Source: Georgenia subflava (GTDB taxonomy: Bacteria; Actinomycetota; Actinomycetes; Actinomycetales; Actinomycetaceae). From it: a stretch of 64,000 bases of DNA. This document shows, one piece after another, positions 1 to 8,745 of the stretch (positions are counted from its first letter, which is position 1; each line of letters starts with the position of its first letter). The DNA lies in NCBI RefSeq assembly GCF_009193155.1, contig NZ_VUKD01000001.1, positions 806,001 through 870,000 of the forward strand, in the 5' to 3' direction. Under the pieces are notes generated by a model. That model was not told the DNA's origin and ran no database searches. It worked only from the letters and a program-made list of their open reading frames with translations. The position numbers and the translations under genes were made by a program.

Positions 1-94
1 CGATCCCGTGCCGGGCCAGGCCGGCCGCGGTCTGCTCGAGGTCCCAGTTCTTGACCGTGATCTGGTTGATGCTCAGACGCTGGGGGTCGGCCAT
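1..94 (-). CDS. Sugar phosphate isomerase/epimerase (TIM barrel), N-terminal fragment
   Basis: The gene runs off the left edge; only the first 31 residues are visible. They read MADPQRLSINQITVKNW and continue into a helix ending HGI, which is the usual first beta-strand and helix of AP-endonuclease-2-like TIM-barrel sugar isomerases. The ATG at 94 follows a purine-rich AAGGA about 8 nt upstream and lies two bases after the stop of the DUF993 gene, so the two are probably cotranscribed and coupled. The catalytic residues are outside the window. Function is inferred from family and operon partners only. Confidence 0.7.
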   Translation of the reverse strand, partial: MADPQRLSINQITVKNWDLEQTAAGLARHGI

Positions 95-96
95 TG

Positions 97-1269
97 TCAG
101 ATCCTTCCGTCGATTCCGTTGAGAGCGAGGACCGGCAGCATCCGCTGCACGGCCAGGTCCGGGTCGGCGAGGAGGCCGGCCCGGTCGGCCAGCCGGAACA
201 GCTCGCTCAGGTGGGCCACCGAGCGGGCCCCCTCGAGACCGCCGACCATCCGGAAGTGGTCCTGGAACCCCCGCAGGTAGGCGAGGAAGACCACCCCGGT
301 CTTGTAGTGGAACGTCGGCGCCTCGAACACCTTGCGAGCCAGCGGCACCGTCGGTGCGAACAGCTCGTCGTACCGGTCGACGTCGCCGCCGTCCAGCGCC
401 TGCAGCGCGGCCGCCGCCACCGGGGCGATGGGGTCGAAGATGCCGAGCAGCGCGTCGCTCGCGGAGTGCTCGTCGCCCTTGATGAGGTTGGGGTAGTTGA
501 AGTCGTCCCCCGTGAACATCCGCACCCCGGCGGGCAGGCGGCGCCTGAGGTCGATCTCGCGCTGCTCGTCCAGGAGCGAGATCTTGATCCCCGCCACCTT
601 CTCCCGGTTGGCGGCGATGAGCTCCACCACCGTCTCGGTGGCCCGGTCGAGGTCGTCCGACCCCCAGTAGCCCTGCAGCTGCGGGTCGAAGACGGCACCG
701 TGCCAGTGCAGGATCACTGGGCCGGAGGCCTGCTCCAGCACGCGGCCGTAGACCGCGAGGTAGTCCTCCGGCCCGCGTGCCGCCGCGGCCAGCGCCCGGC
801 TCGCCATGAGGATGACCTCCGCGCCGCTGTCCTCGATGAACGCGGTCTCCTCGAGGTACGCCTCGACGACGTCCTCGACGGTCGCGACGCCGGGGACCAG
901 CCGGTCGGTGCCGGCGCCGCAGGCCACCCGCGCGCCACGGGCGGTCGCCTCCGCCGCCGAGCGGCGGATCAGCTCGTGGGCGGACTCGAGCGGCAGGCCC
1001 ATGCCCCGCTGCGCGGTGTCCATGGCGTCGGCGACCCCGAGGCCGAGGTCCCACACGTGGTGGCGGAACCGCAGCGTCGCCTCCCAGTCGATGGCCGGCG
1101 CCGTGACCGGGGAGGCGTCCGCCAGCGGGTCGAGCACCACGTGCGCCGCGGAGTACGCCACCCGGGAGGTCGCCGGCTCCAGGCGCGTCGGCAGCGGCTC
1201 CGCGGGACCGGTCAGCACGTGGTCCTGCGTCGACCCGCCCGGCCCGGCGAGGCGGATCCGGGCTGTCAC
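97..1269 (-). CDS. DUF993 family protein (dihydrodipicolinate-synthase-like fold)
   Basis: A 390-residue protein starting at GTG 1269, which overlaps the TGA of the upstream dehydrogenase by 4 bp (GTGA). An earlier ATG start is rejected because it would overlap that gene by over 200 bases. The N-terminus (RLAGPGGSTQDHVLTG) and the VVLDPLAD, HHVWDLGLGVADAMDTAQRG and RMFTGDDFNYPNLIKGD stretches match my memory of DUF993, a family related to the DapA/NAL aldolase-lyase barrel. The family has no firmly established reaction. It sits between a Gfo/Idh dehydrogenase and a TIM-barrel isomerase in one operon, so a carbon-carbon lyase step on an oxidised sugar or sugar-acid product is a reasonable inference, not a demonstrated role. 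Confidence 0.75.
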   Translation of the reverse strand: MTARIRLAGPGGSTQDHVLTGPAEPLPTRLEPATSRVAYSAAHVVLDPLADASPVTAPAIDWEATLRFRHHVWDLGLGVADAMDTAQRGMGLPLESAHELIRRSAAEATARGARVACGAGTDRLVPGVATVEDVVEAYLEETAFIEDSGAEVILMASRALAAAARGPEDYLAVYGRVLEQASGPVILHWHGAVFDPQLQGYWGSDDLDRATETVVELIAANREKVAGIKISLLDEQREIDLRRRLPAGVRMFTGDDFNYPNLIKGDEHSASDALLGIFDPIAPVAAAALQALDGGDVDRYDELFAPTVPLARKVFEAPTFHYKTGVVFLAYLRGFQDHFRMVGGLEGARSVAHLSELFRLADRAGLLADPDLAVQRMLPVLALNGIDGRI

Positions 1270-2465
1270 GAGCGCACCGGCTCGAGCACCTCGCCCTGGC
1301 TCGCGCGCTGCGGGATCGTCAGCTCCGGCACGTCGACCCAGCGCCGCTCCTCGACCGACTGCAGCGCGAGCTCGGCCAGCTGGACACCCTTGGCCCCCTC
1401 CAGGAGGTCCCAGGGGAAGGCCTTGTCGGCGCCGACGACGTACTTGAGGAACATCTCCCACTGCACCTTGAACGCGTTGTCGAACTCGCCGTTGTCCGGC
1501 ACCTCCTGCCACCCCGCGCGGAAGTCGATCGGGTTGGGGATGTCCGGGTTCCAGACCGGCATCGGCGTCGCGCCGCGCGACTGGATGCGGCAGTCACGCA
1601 GCCCGGCGATGGCACTGCCGAGGGTGCCGTCGAGCTGCCACTCGGCGATCTCGTCGCGGTAGGGCCGCGTCGCCCACGACGTCGTGAACTGCGCGACGAC
1701 GTCGGAGTCGAACTTGAACATGCCGTACGCGGCGTCCTCGGCGGTGGCGACGTACTCGTTGCCCGACTCGTCCCAGCGGCGCGGGATGTGCACCTGCGCG
1801 TGGCACAGCACGGACCGGACCGGACCGAGGAGGTTGTCCAGGACGTAGCGCCAGTGCGGGTACATGTCCAGGATCAGGCCGCCGCCGTCCTCCTTGCGGT
1901 AGTTCCACGACGGGCGGTTCAGGTGCTGCCAGTCGCCCTCGAACACCCAGTAGCCGAAGTTCAGACGGAGGCTGAGCAGGTCGCCGAAGAAGCCGCCGTC
2001 GATGAGGCGCTTGAGCTTCTGGATGCCGGGCAGGAAGAGCTTGTCCTGCACGACGCCGGACTTCACGCCGGCCTCGTCGGCAAGGCGCGCCAGCTCGAGC
2101 GCGTCGGCGAGCGAGGTGGCCGTCGGCTTCTCGCAGAAGATGTGCTTGCCCGCGGCGATGGCCTGCTTGATCGACTCGGCCCGACGCTCGGTGGTCTGTG
2201 CGTCGAAGTAGATCTGGTCGTCGGGGTTCGACAGCGCCGCCGCGAGGTCGGTCGTCCACCGCGTCACGCCGTAGCGCGCGGCGAGGTCGGCCAGCTTGTC
2301 GGGGTTGCGGCCCACGAGGATCGGGTCGACGACGATGCGTCGGCCGTCACCGAGGTCGATTCCGCCCTGCTCCCGGATCGCGACGATCGAGCGGTCGAGG
2401 TGCTGACGCGTCCCCATCCTCCCCGTGACGCCGTTCATGATGATGCCCAGCCGGATGTCTTCCAT
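1266..2465 (-). CDS. Gfo/Idh/MocA-family NAD(P)-dependent sugar dehydrogenase
   Basis: A 399-residue oxidoreductase. The start is ATG 2465, preceded by GGAGAG at good spacing; the ATG four codons upstream lacks a comparable site. The N-terminal Rossmann fold carries a variant glycine motif (GIIMNGVTGRMGT). It is followed by FCEKPTA, the EKP signature of the family, with the sugar-pocket region around RKEDGGGLILDMYPHW, where the histidine is the expected catalytic residue. Family members oxidise or reduce ring hydroxyls of sugars and inositols with NAD(P). It is first in a leftward operon with DUF993 and a TIM-barrel isomerase. A LacI-type operator lies 34 to 47 bases upstream of the start, so it is probably substrate-induced. 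Confidence 0.85.
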   Translation of the reverse strand: MEDIRLGIIMNGVTGRMGTRQHLDRSIVAIREQGGIDLGDGRRIVVDPILVGRNPDKLADLAARYGVTRWTTDLAAALSNPDDQIYFDAQTTERRAESIKQAIAAGKHIFCEKPTATSLADALELARLADEAGVKSGVVQDKLFLPGIQKLKRLIDGGFFGDLLSLRLNFGYWVFEGDWQHLNRPSWNYRKEDGGGLILDMYPHWRYVLDNLLGPVRSVLCHAQVHIPRRWDESGNEYVATAEDAAYGMFKFDSDVVAQFTTSWATRPYRDEIAEWQLDGTLGSAIAGLRDCRIQSRGATPMPVWNPDIPNPIDFRAGWQEVPDNGEFDNAFKVQWEMFLKYVVGADKAFPWDLLEGAKGVQLAELALQSVEERRWVDVPELTIPQRASQGEVLEPVRS

Positions 2466-2498
2466 GGTTCTCTCCAATGAGGTGTGGACGTCTTTGTC

Positions 2499-2512
2499 TG
2501 TAAGCGCTTTCT
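2499..2512. promoter_or_regulatory. LacI-family operator in front of the Gfo/Idh-DUF993 operon
   Basis: TGTAAGCGCTTTCT contains the 8-bp perfect palindrome AAGCGCTT with the central CG typical of LacI/CcpA-type sites. It lies 34 bases upstream of the ATG at 2465, where a repressor would block the leftward promoter. It matches the site at 3798-3811 in 12 of 14 positions, so one regulator probably controls both promoters. Confidence 0.72.
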
Positions 2513-2731
2513 ATACGGCGGCGGTCCCAGGTGTCAAGGACCTCACCGCCGCCGGGCCTCGACCGAGCGCCCTCGGGAGACGCCGCCCGGGTCGTCGAGA
2601 CGCCGGCGCTGTCCGGCGCGTCGACGCGCCGCGCCGCCGGGCCGGCCCGCCGCGCCGCACCGCCGCGCGGCCGCGCCGCCGAGCTCCGGCCCCCCGGTCA
2701 CCGGGCGCACTCACACCTGAGCGGCCGGTCG

Positions 2732-3775
2732 TCAGGGACGCTCGCGCCGGACCTCTGCCAGGAGACGGGCGACGTTGCCGCCTCGGATCGCCGCCCTGTC
2801 CACCTCGCCGGCCGCGTCCAGGCCGTCCACGCGCCCGACCGGGTCGGCCTCGCCCGTCGGGAAGGGGTAGTCGCTGCCGAGGAGCAGCCGGTCGGTGCCC
2901 GCGAACTCCCACAGCCACCGCAGCGCCTGGTCCCCGTGGGTGAGCGTGTCGAAGTAGAGCCGGCGCAGGTCGTCCGACGGTGCGGCGGACGAAGCGGGTC
3001 GGCCGGCGAACGCCCAGAGGGCGTCGAGGCGTCCGGCCATCGCGGGCAGCGGGCCACCGCCGTGCACGGCGCACAGCCGCAGCCCGGGGTGGCGGTCGAG
3101 CACGCCGGCGCGCAGCAGCGCGGCCACGGCCACGGCACCCTCCAGCGGCGTACCCAGAGCATCGCCGATGCCGTGGGCACGCAGCCGTGGCGCCGACAGC
3201 GGCGTGAACGGGTGCAGCATCAGCAGCGCCCGATGCTGGGCCGCCCTGGCCCAGAGCGGGTCCAGACGCGGGTCCGCCAGCTCCGACGTGTGGGTCGCCG
3301 TCGGCAGGATCGCGCCGCACATGCCCAGGTCCACCACGGCTCGGGTGAGCTCCGCGGCGGCCTCGCCGGCGTCCTGCAGCGCCACCATCGCCATCCCGAC
3401 GAGCCGGTCGGGCAGCGCGCGCACCTCGGCCGCCAGGGCGTCGTTGACCGCCCTGGCGTGGTTCGCGGCGGCTCCGGCCGGCAGGTCCTCGGGGTACAGC
3501 TCCAGCCAGGGCGAGAGCACCTGGACGTCGACGCCGGAGCGGTCCATCGCCGCCACGCGGCCGGCCACGTCCGTCAGCGCGTGCGGCACCGGGCCGACGC
3601 TGCGCTCGCCGATCCGCAGGCGCAGGCCGTCCGCCCCCTCGAGGACCTCGTACGTCGGCTCGCCCGACCTGGCACCGACGTCCAGCAGCGCTGCGGGCAG
3701 CGTGTGGGCGTGCACGTCGTAGACCGGCGCGCTTTCCGAACCGACCTGCGCAAGACCTCTTGCCACGATGTCCAT
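2732..3775 (-). CDS. Amidohydrolase-family 2 protein (ACMSD-like metal-dependent hydrolase or decarboxylase)
   Basis: About 347 residues from ATG 3775. Earlier in-frame starts would run through the operator at 3798. The N-terminus has VYDVHAHTLP, the HxH metal site on beta-strand 1. A later histidine in MLHPFTP and the terminal GSDYPFPTGEADP aspartate complete the pattern of the amidohydrolase-2 family (aminocarboxymuconate semialdehyde decarboxylase, resorcylate decarboxylase, lactonases). Substrate is unknown. It is divergent from the SDR gene at 3829 and shares its operator. A second protein of the same subfamily is encoded at 32660-33598, with GSDWPFPMGTDDP at the same place. Decarboxylase versus lactonase cannot be settled from sequence alone. 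Confidence 0.82.
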   Translation of the reverse strand: MDIVARGLAQVGSESAPVYDVHAHTLPAALLDVGARSGEPTYEVLEGADGLRLRIGERSVGPVPHALTDVAGRVAAMDRSGVDVQVLSPWLELYPEDLPAGAAANHARAVNDALAAEVRALPDRLVGMAMVALQDAGEAAAELTRAVVDLGMCGAILPTATHTSELADPRLDPLWARAAQHRALLMLHPFTPLSAPRLRAHGIGDALGTPLEGAVAVAALLRAGVLDRHPGLRLCAVHGGGPLPAMAGRLDALWAFAGRPASSAAPSDDLRRLYFDTLTHGDQALRWLWEFAGTDRLLLGSDYPFPTGEADPVGRVDGLDAAGEVDRAAIRGGNVARLLAEVRRERP

Positions 3776-3797
3776 GCCGTGAGAGTGTACAGAAAAC

Positions 3798-3811
3798 TGA
3801 AAGCGCTTCCT
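3798..3811. promoter_or_regulatory. LacI-family operator shared by divergent amidohydrolase and SDR genes
   Basis: TGAAAGCGCTTCCT, with the same AAGCGCTT core as at 2499-2512. It lies in the 53-base gap between the divergent starts at 3775 and 3829, immediately before the AGGAG ribosome site of the rightward operon. One bound repressor could shut both directions. No LacI gene adjoins it in the window; the likely regulator is off the left edge. Confidence 0.75.
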
Positions 3812-3828
3812 GCAGGAGATGTGGATCA

Positions 3829-4623
3829 ATGACGATGACACGTGCCACCCCGACCGCCGCTGCCACGACCGCCGGCCGCCTCGCCGGCAAGGTGGTGCTC
3901 GTGACCGGCGGCGCCAAGGGCCTGGGCCGCTCGGTCGCCCTTGCCGTCGCCGACGCCGGCGGCGACGTCGCCTTCACCTTTCACACCAGCAACGAGCCCG
4001 CCGGGCGCACGCTCGACGAGGTCCGCGAGCGCGGCGTGAACGCCGAGATCCGGCAGTGCGACGTCCGCGACTCCGCGGAGGTCCGCGCCACGGTCGCCTG
4101 GGCGAACGAGCGGTTCGGCCGGATCGACGGGCTCGTCAACAACGCCGGCGTCATGCCCGAGCACCCGTTCCTCGAGATCACCGAGGACCAGTGGGACGAC
4201 GTCATGCGCACCGACCTCACCAGCGCGTTCGTGGCGAGCCAGGCCGTGATCCCGCACATGCTCGCCCAGGGCGGCGGCTCAATCGTCAACATCGCCTCCC
4301 GGCTCGGTCAGGTCGGCTGGCCCGGTGTCGCGCACTACGCCAGCGCCAAGGCGGGCTCCATCGCTCTGGTCAAGTCGATCTCGCGGGAGTTCGGCCAGCG
4401 CGGCATCCGCGCCAACGCCGTCTCCCCGGGCGTCATGAACACCGACATGGGGCGCACCGTCATGGACGGCGAGGTCGGCCGCAAGCGCATGGCCGAGCTG
4501 CCGCTGGGCCGCTTCGCCGAGCCCGGGGAGGTCGCGGACGCCGTCGTCTTCCTCCTCTCCGACGACGGCGCGCTCTTCCTGGGGCAGACCCTGTGCCCGA
4601 ACGCCGGCGGGCTCATGCCCTAG
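3829..4623 (+). CDS. Short-chain dehydrogenase/reductase (SDR)
   Basis: A 264-residue classical SDR. It shows the cofactor motif TGGAKGLG near residue 21, the NNAGVMP segment, and a catalytic Ser-Tyr-Lys set in NIASRLGQ and HYASAKAG. ATG 3829 follows AGGAG; ATG 3835 two codons later is an equal alternative. It is the first gene of a rightward operon with CoA-transferase, crotonase and an AroE-like dehydrogenase, so it probably oxidises or reduces a hydroxyl on the acid or its CoA ester. The next gene begins 143 bases later, after a GC-rich palindrome, so partial transcript termination is possible. Substrate unknown. Confidence 0.85.
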   Translation: MTMTRATPTAAATTAGRLAGKVVLVTGGAKGLGRSVALAVADAGGDVAFTFHTSNEPAGRTLDEVRERGVNAEIRQCDVRDSAEVRATVAWANERFGRIDGLVNNAGVMPEHPFLEITEDQWDDVMRTDLTSAFVASQAVIPHMLAQGGGSIVNIASRLGQVGWPGVAHYASAKAGSIALVKSISREFGQRGIRANAVSPGVMNTDMGRTVMDGEVGRKRMAELPLGRFAEPGEVADAVVFLLSDDGALFLGQTLCPNAGGLMP

Positions 4624-4652
4624 GGCGCCACCACCGGGGGGCGCCGTAGGGC

Positions 4653-4670
4653 GCCGCCCGGCCGGGCGGC
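4653..4670. terminator. GC-rich perfect palindrome between SDR and CoA-transferase genes
   Basis: GCCGCCCGGCCGGGCGGC is an 18-bp self-complementary sequence 30 bases after the SDR stop codon. There is no T-run. It could attenuate transcription or protect the RNA end within the operon, or mark the end of the SDR transcript. Evidence is structural only. Confidence 0.35.
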
Positions 4671-4766
4671 ACACGCCCGGGAGCGCGCCACCGGACCACA
4701 CACCCTGGCGCACCCGCCGCGAGCGCGTCACAGGTCGAACCCACTCGTCGAAGAAGGTCAGGAGAA

Positions 4767-6341
4767 ATGGAAGTTCTCAGCGTCACCGATGCGGTCGGGC
4801 TCGTCCGTGACCGCGACGCGGTGTGGATCGGCGGTTCCGGGGCGGGCCACGCCGTGCCGCAGCTGTTCATCGACGAGCTGGCCCACCGCTACACCGAGCA
4901 CGCCTCCCCCAGGGACCTCACCACCGTCCGGGTGGTCGGCATCGGGGACTTCGCCTCGCGCGGCATGTCACAGCTCGCCCTGCCCGGCCTGCACGCACGC
5001 ACGATCGGCAGCAACATCGGCAACGAGCCCGAGCTCGGCGCACTGGTGCGGGCGGAGCAGATCCAGGCCTACTCCCTGCCGCAGGGGGTGCTCTCGGCGC
5101 TGTGCCGCGAGATGGCCGCCGGCCGGCCCGGGCTGATCACCGACGTCGGCCTGGGCACCTACGTCGACCCGCGCAACGGCGGCGGACGCCAGAACGCCGT
5201 CACGACCGAGGACGTCGTCGAGGTCATCGAGCTCGCAGGCCGCGAGTGGCTCTTCTTCCACGCCCTGCCCATCGACGTCGCGGTCATCCGGGCGACCGTC
5301 GCCGACGAGGACGGCAACCTCGTCATGGACGGCGAGGCGGTCCACGGCGACTCCCTCGCCCTGGCGATGGCCGCGCACAACAACGGCGGCATCGTGATCG
5401 CCCAGGTCAAGTCGCTCGCCCAGCGGCGCAGCCTGCGGCCCCGGGACGTACGCATCCCCGGGGCGCTGGTGAACTACGTCTACGTCGACCCGGTCCAGAC
5501 CCAGACCTACCTGACCGAGTTCTCCCCGTACTACGCCGGCCAGCTGCGCCAGGCCCCGCCCGACGGCGCCGCCGACGCCCCGCTGGACGTGCGCCGGGTC
5601 ATCGGCCGGCGGTCCCTGCTGGAGTTCGCCCCCGGCGACATCTGCAACCTCGGCTTCGGCATCAGCCAGCAGATCGGCGCCATCGCCGCCCGCGAGGGCG
5701 TGACCGAGGACCTGACGCTGACGGTCGAGCAGGGCATCTTCGGCGGTGCTCCGGCCGGCGGTCCCGACGGCGGCGCCGGGGTGAACTTCCAGGCGATGCT
5801 CGAGCAGCCGTCGATGTTCGACTTCTACGACGGCGGCGGGCTCGACATCGCCAGCCTCTCCTTCGCCCAGGTGGACTCCCACGGCAACGTCAACGTCCAT
5901 GCCTTCGACGACCGGCCACGCGGACCGGGTGGCTTCATCAACATCGCGAACCGCACGAAGAAGCTCTGCTTCGTCGGCACGTTCACCGCCCGTGGGCTCA
6001 AGGTAGACGTCGACGACGGGCACCTCGCGATCCGGCAGGAGGGCAGCCAGCACAAGTTCGTGCCCGACGTCCAGGAGATCACCTTCAGCGGTGCCGCGGC
6101 CCTGGCCCGGGGCCAGCGGGTCCGCTACGTCACCGAACGCGCGGTGTTCGCCCTGACAGCGGACGGCCTCGAGCTGATCGAGATCGCCGAGGGGCTCGAC
6201 GTCGAGCGCGACGTGCTCGCGCACATGGGCTTCCGGCCACGTGTGTCGCCGGACCTGGCGCCGATGGACCCCCGGATCTTCCGGCCGGGCCCGATGGGGC
6301 TGGCTGCCGACTTCGCACGCATGGGAGAGACCCGCCGATGA
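4767..6341 (+). CDS. Fused-subunit acyl-CoA:carboxylate CoA-transferase (family I, YdiF-like)
   Basis: 524 residues, the length of single-chain family I CoA-transferases in which the alpha and beta halves are fused. The N-terminal half has the glycine-rich [13 protein letters not shown] region. The C-terminal half begins near [14 protein letters not shown] and carries TVEQGIFGG, where the glutamate is the expected catalytic residue that forms the glutamyl-CoA intermediate. Known members move CoA between acetyl-CoA or succinyl-CoA and a 3-keto or short-chain acid. The stop overlaps the ATG of the crotonase gene (ATGA). A paralogue lies at 43515-45068, again followed by a crotonase. It most likely activates the pathway acid as its CoA ester. 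Confidence 0.85.
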   Translation: MEVLSVTDAVGLVRDRDAVWIGGSGAGHAVPQLFIDELAHRYTEHASPRDLTTVRVVGIGDFASRGMSQLALPGLHARTIGSNIGNEPELGALVRAEQIQAYSLPQGVLSALCREMAAGRPGLITDVGLGTYVDPRNGGGRQNAVTTEDVVEVIELAGREWLFFHALPIDVAVIRATVADEDGNLVMDGEAVHGDSLALAMAAHNNGGIVIAQVKSLAQRRSLRPRDVRIPGALVNYVYVDPVQTQTYLTEFSPYYAGQLRQAPPDGAADAPLDVRRVIGRRSLLEFAPGDICNLGFGISQQIGAIAAREGVTEDLTLTVEQGIFGGAPAGGPDGGAGVNFQAMLEQPSMFDFYDGGGLDIASLSFAQVDSHGNVNVHAFDDRPRGPGGFINIANRTKKLCFVGTFTARGLKVDVDDGHLAIRQEGSQHKFVPDVQEITFSGAAALARGQRVRYVTERAVFALTADGLELIEIAEGLDVERDVLAHMGFRPRVSPDLAPMDPRIFRPGPMGLAADFARMGETRR

Positions 6342-7111
6342 CATCCCTGGTCGAGGTGACGCTGGGCACCACCTGCGAGATCGTCCTGGACAACCCGCCG
6401 ATGAACGTCGTCAGCCGCGAGCTGACGGTCGAGCTGCGGGACGCGCTGACCGCCGTCGCGAGGCACGCCGCGGCGCGGGCGCTGATCGTCACGGGCGCCG
6501 GCGGGCGCGCCTTCTGCGCCGGCTCCGACATCGCGGAGTTCGAGGCCCTGCACGGCCGGGTCGCCGAGGACAAGCTCCTGCTGGAGGGGCTCGTGTACCG
6601 CCAGCTCGCCCGGACGGCGGTCCCGACGATCGCGGCCATCGAGGGGCACGCCCTCGGCGGCGGGCTCGAGCTCGCGCTGGCCTGCGACCTGCGGGTGGCG
6701 AGCGAGAAGTCCAAGCTGGGCCTGCCCGAGCTCAAGCTGGGCGTGCTGCCCGGCAGCGGTGGCACCCAGCGCCTCGCCCGCGTCGTCGGGCTGGCGCGGG
6801 CGAAGGAGATGATCCTGCTCGGTCAGGTCCTCACCGCCGAGCGCGCCGAGCAGCTGGGCCTGGTCAACGAGGTGACCCCGACCGGCGGCGCGCTCGCCCG
6901 GGCCCGCGAGCTCGCCGACGAGATCGCCACGCGCGGCCCGCGGGCCGCCCGCCTCGCGAAGCGGCTCATCGACGAGTCCCTCGACCGCTCCCTCGACGAC
7001 GGCCTCGCCCTCGAGCTCGACGCGTCCGAGGAAGTCTTCTCCACCCAGGACATGCTCGAGGGCGCCCGCGCCTTCAAGGAGAAGCGTTCCGCCCAGTTCA
7101 CCGACAGCTAG
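6338..7111 (+). CDS. Enoyl-CoA hydratase/isomerase (crotonase) family protein
   Basis: 257 residues from ATG 6338, which overlaps the CoA-transferase stop. [10 protein letters not shown] and [18 protein letters not shown] form the CoA oxyanion-hole signature. Both glutamates of true hydratases are present (GGGLELA and LPELKLG), followed by the classic [14 protein letters not shown]. This supports hydration of an enoyl-CoA, though ring-opening crotonases look similar. It works after the CoA-transferase and before the dehydrogenases in a short beta-oxidation-like route. The second crotonase at 45078 lacks the GGTQR segment and so differs in detail. Confidence 0.87.
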   Translation: MTSLVEVTLGTTCEIVLDNPPMNVVSRELTVELRDALTAVARHAAARALIVTGAGGRAFCAGSDIAEFEALHGRVAEDKLLLEGLVYRQLARTAVPTIAAIEGHALGGGLELALACDLRVASEKSKLGLPELKLGVLPGSGGTQRLARVVGLARAKEMILLGQVLTAERAEQLGLVNEVTPTGGALARARELADEIATRGPRAARLAKRLIDESLDRSLDDGLALELDASEEVFSTQDMLEGARAFKEKRSAQFTDS

Positions 7112-7141
7112 CCACCGACAACCAGCCCCGGGGAGGACCCC

Positions 7142-7990
7142 ATGCGCACCGCCGCGCTCTTCGGTCTGCCGCTCACGCGTCAGCACTCACCCGCCATGCA
7201 CAACGCCGCCTTCGCCTCGACCGGCATCGACGGCGAGTACGTCCTGCGCGAGGTCACCGCGGACGAGCTCGCCGCCGAGGTCGACCGGGCCCGCGCCGAG
7301 CGCTGGTACGGGTTCCAGATCACCGCCCCGCACAAGCAGGCGATCATGCCGCTGCTCGACCAGATCGAGCCGGCCGCGCGCGCGATAGGCGCGGTCAACA
7401 GCGTCGAGATCCGCGACGACGGCACCCTCGTCGGCTTCAACACCGACGTCATCGGCTTCATGACGGCCGTGCGGCAGGTGCTCGACAAGCCGATCGCCGA
7501 GTCCCGCGTGGTGGTGGCCGGCTCGGGCGGCGTCGCGCACGCCGCGGTGTACGGGCTCGCCACCGAGCAGCCGGTCTCGCTCACGGTGGCCGACCTGCGG
7601 CGGGAGGACTCCGCGCGCCTCGCGGACGAGTACGCGGACGTCTTTGCCATCGAGCCCATCTCGTTCGACGACGACGCCCTCGCCTCCCGGCTCGCGGAGG
7701 CGGACCTCTTCGTCAACGCGACGTCGGTCGGGATGCTGAGCGTCGGCCCGGTGGTCCCGGTCGACTCGCTCGCGCCGCACGCCGCCGTCTTCGACGTCGT
7801 CTACCTCCCCCGCACCACGGAGCTCGTCCGGCAGGCCCGCGCCGCCGGGCACCGCGCGGCGAACGGCGAGCACATGCTCATCGCCCAGGCGGTCGCCGCG
7901 TTCTCCCGGTGGACCGGCACACCGGACCAGACCGAGGTCATGCGTGACGCCGTAGAGCCGTTCCTCGCCGACCCGGACGCCCGCCCCTGA
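7142..7990 (+). CDS. Shikimate/quinate 5-dehydrogenase-like protein (AroE family)
   Basis: 282 residues, the standard AroE length, with a GGGGAGGA ribosome site. The substrate domain has LPLTRQHSPAMHNAAF, TAPHKQAI (catalytic lysine) and GFNTDVIGF (catalytic aspartate). The NAD(P) domain has VVVAGSGGVAHA. The position at the end of a CoA-transferase/crotonase operon argues for a catabolic enzyme acting on an alicyclic hydroxy-acid such as quinate or shikimate, rather than the biosynthetic AroE. That is inference from context. The usual GAGGA glycine motif is GSGGV here, which is within family variation. Confidence 0.82.
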   Translation: MRTAALFGLPLTRQHSPAMHNAAFASTGIDGEYVLREVTADELAAEVDRARAERWYGFQITAPHKQAIMPLLDQIEPAARAIGAVNSVEIRDDGTLVGFNTDVIGFMTAVRQVLDKPIAESRVVVAGSGGVAHAAVYGLATEQPVSLTVADLRREDSARLADEYADVFAIEPISFDDDALASRLAEADLFVNATSVGMLSVGPVVPVDSLAPHAAVFDVVYLPRTTELVRQARAAGHRAANGEHMLIAQAVAAFSRWTGTPDQTEVMRDAVEPFLADPDARP

Positions 7991-8002
7991 CACCCCCGCG
8001 AC

Positions 8003-8524
8003 TCACGCGGTCGGTGGCACCACCGGGGTGTCGGGCTCGGCCTGGTCCCGACGAATGACGCTGATCATGCCGTTCGGCTCCACGTAGGCGCGGCTCACCA
8101 CGGCGGGGTCGGTAATCCCGTGGAGCCGGAGCTGCGAGAGTACCTCCTCAAGCGTCATGAACTCGCGTCGCATGACTCGGTGGTCGAGCTCGCCGTCCCG
8201 GATGAGCGCCTTGGGTCTGGCCTTGGCGAGGCGGGCGAACCGTGGCCAGCGATAGGCCAATGCGTCGAGTGCCACGCTCCAGAACAAGATCGTCGCCACG
8301 AGCACGAAGCTGTCCGTGATGGAGTCCGCCCCGCCGCGGAGACCGGCACTGGCAGCGTCGGCGACGAGGACGACCACGAGCAGGTCGGTGAGGCCGAGCC
8401 CGCCCGACTCTCGTTGCCCGACCACCCGCAGGGCGACGATGAGGGCGAGGAAGGTCACCGTGCCGCGGAGGATGAGCTCCAGCACCGGTGTGGAGGTCGT
8501 GAACATCGCGTCCCAGGCCGGCAT
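8003..8524 (-). CDS. DUF421 (YetF/YcaP-type) membrane protein
   Basis: 173 residues with two or three N-terminal hydrophobic segments (LILRGTVTFLALIVALRVVG and onward), the TDLLVVVLVADAAS segment and then ALIRDGELDHRVMRREFMTLEEVLSQLRLHGI. This is the order of the DUF421 domain of YetF-like proteins. Their biochemical role is not established; some are spore or envelope proteins in Firmicutes. It is convergent with the AroE-like gene, only 12 bases apart, and appears monocistronic. Confidence 0.85.
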   Translation of the reverse strand: MPAWDAMFTTSTPVLELILRGTVTFLALIVALRVVGQRESGGLGLTDLLVVVLVADAASAGLRGGADSITDSFVLVATILFWSVALDALAYRWPRFARLAKARPKALIRDGELDHRVMRREFMTLEEVLSQLRLHGITDPAVVSRAYVEPNGMISVIRRDQAEPDTPVVPPTA

Positions 8525-8745
8525 CCGTTACCCCAGACTCTTGAGCTGACATCGTGACTCCCACTCATCCTCAGGTGTCCTGGTCCTGACGGCCACCGGC
8601 CGAGGGCCGAGTCGTCGTTCAGGCGGGCCACCCGCCGGCTCCACCGGCTCGGTGGGGCTCGGCGGCTTCACTGTCGGGGGCAACCGGCCCTCGCCGGAGT
8701 CGTCGCGTCTCGTCAACGGCTTCCCCGGGCGCGCATACTTTTCCG

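Noticed and set aside
4653-4670. GC palindrome considered as a regulator site
   Set aside because: It follows a stop codon and is purely G/C; a transcription or RNA-stability role is more likely, so it was listed only as a weak terminator.
7142-7990. Assignment as the housekeeping aroE
   Set aside because: It lies in a catabolic operon with CoA-transferase and crotonase; aro genes are not adjacent. The family is certain but the biosynthetic role is not.
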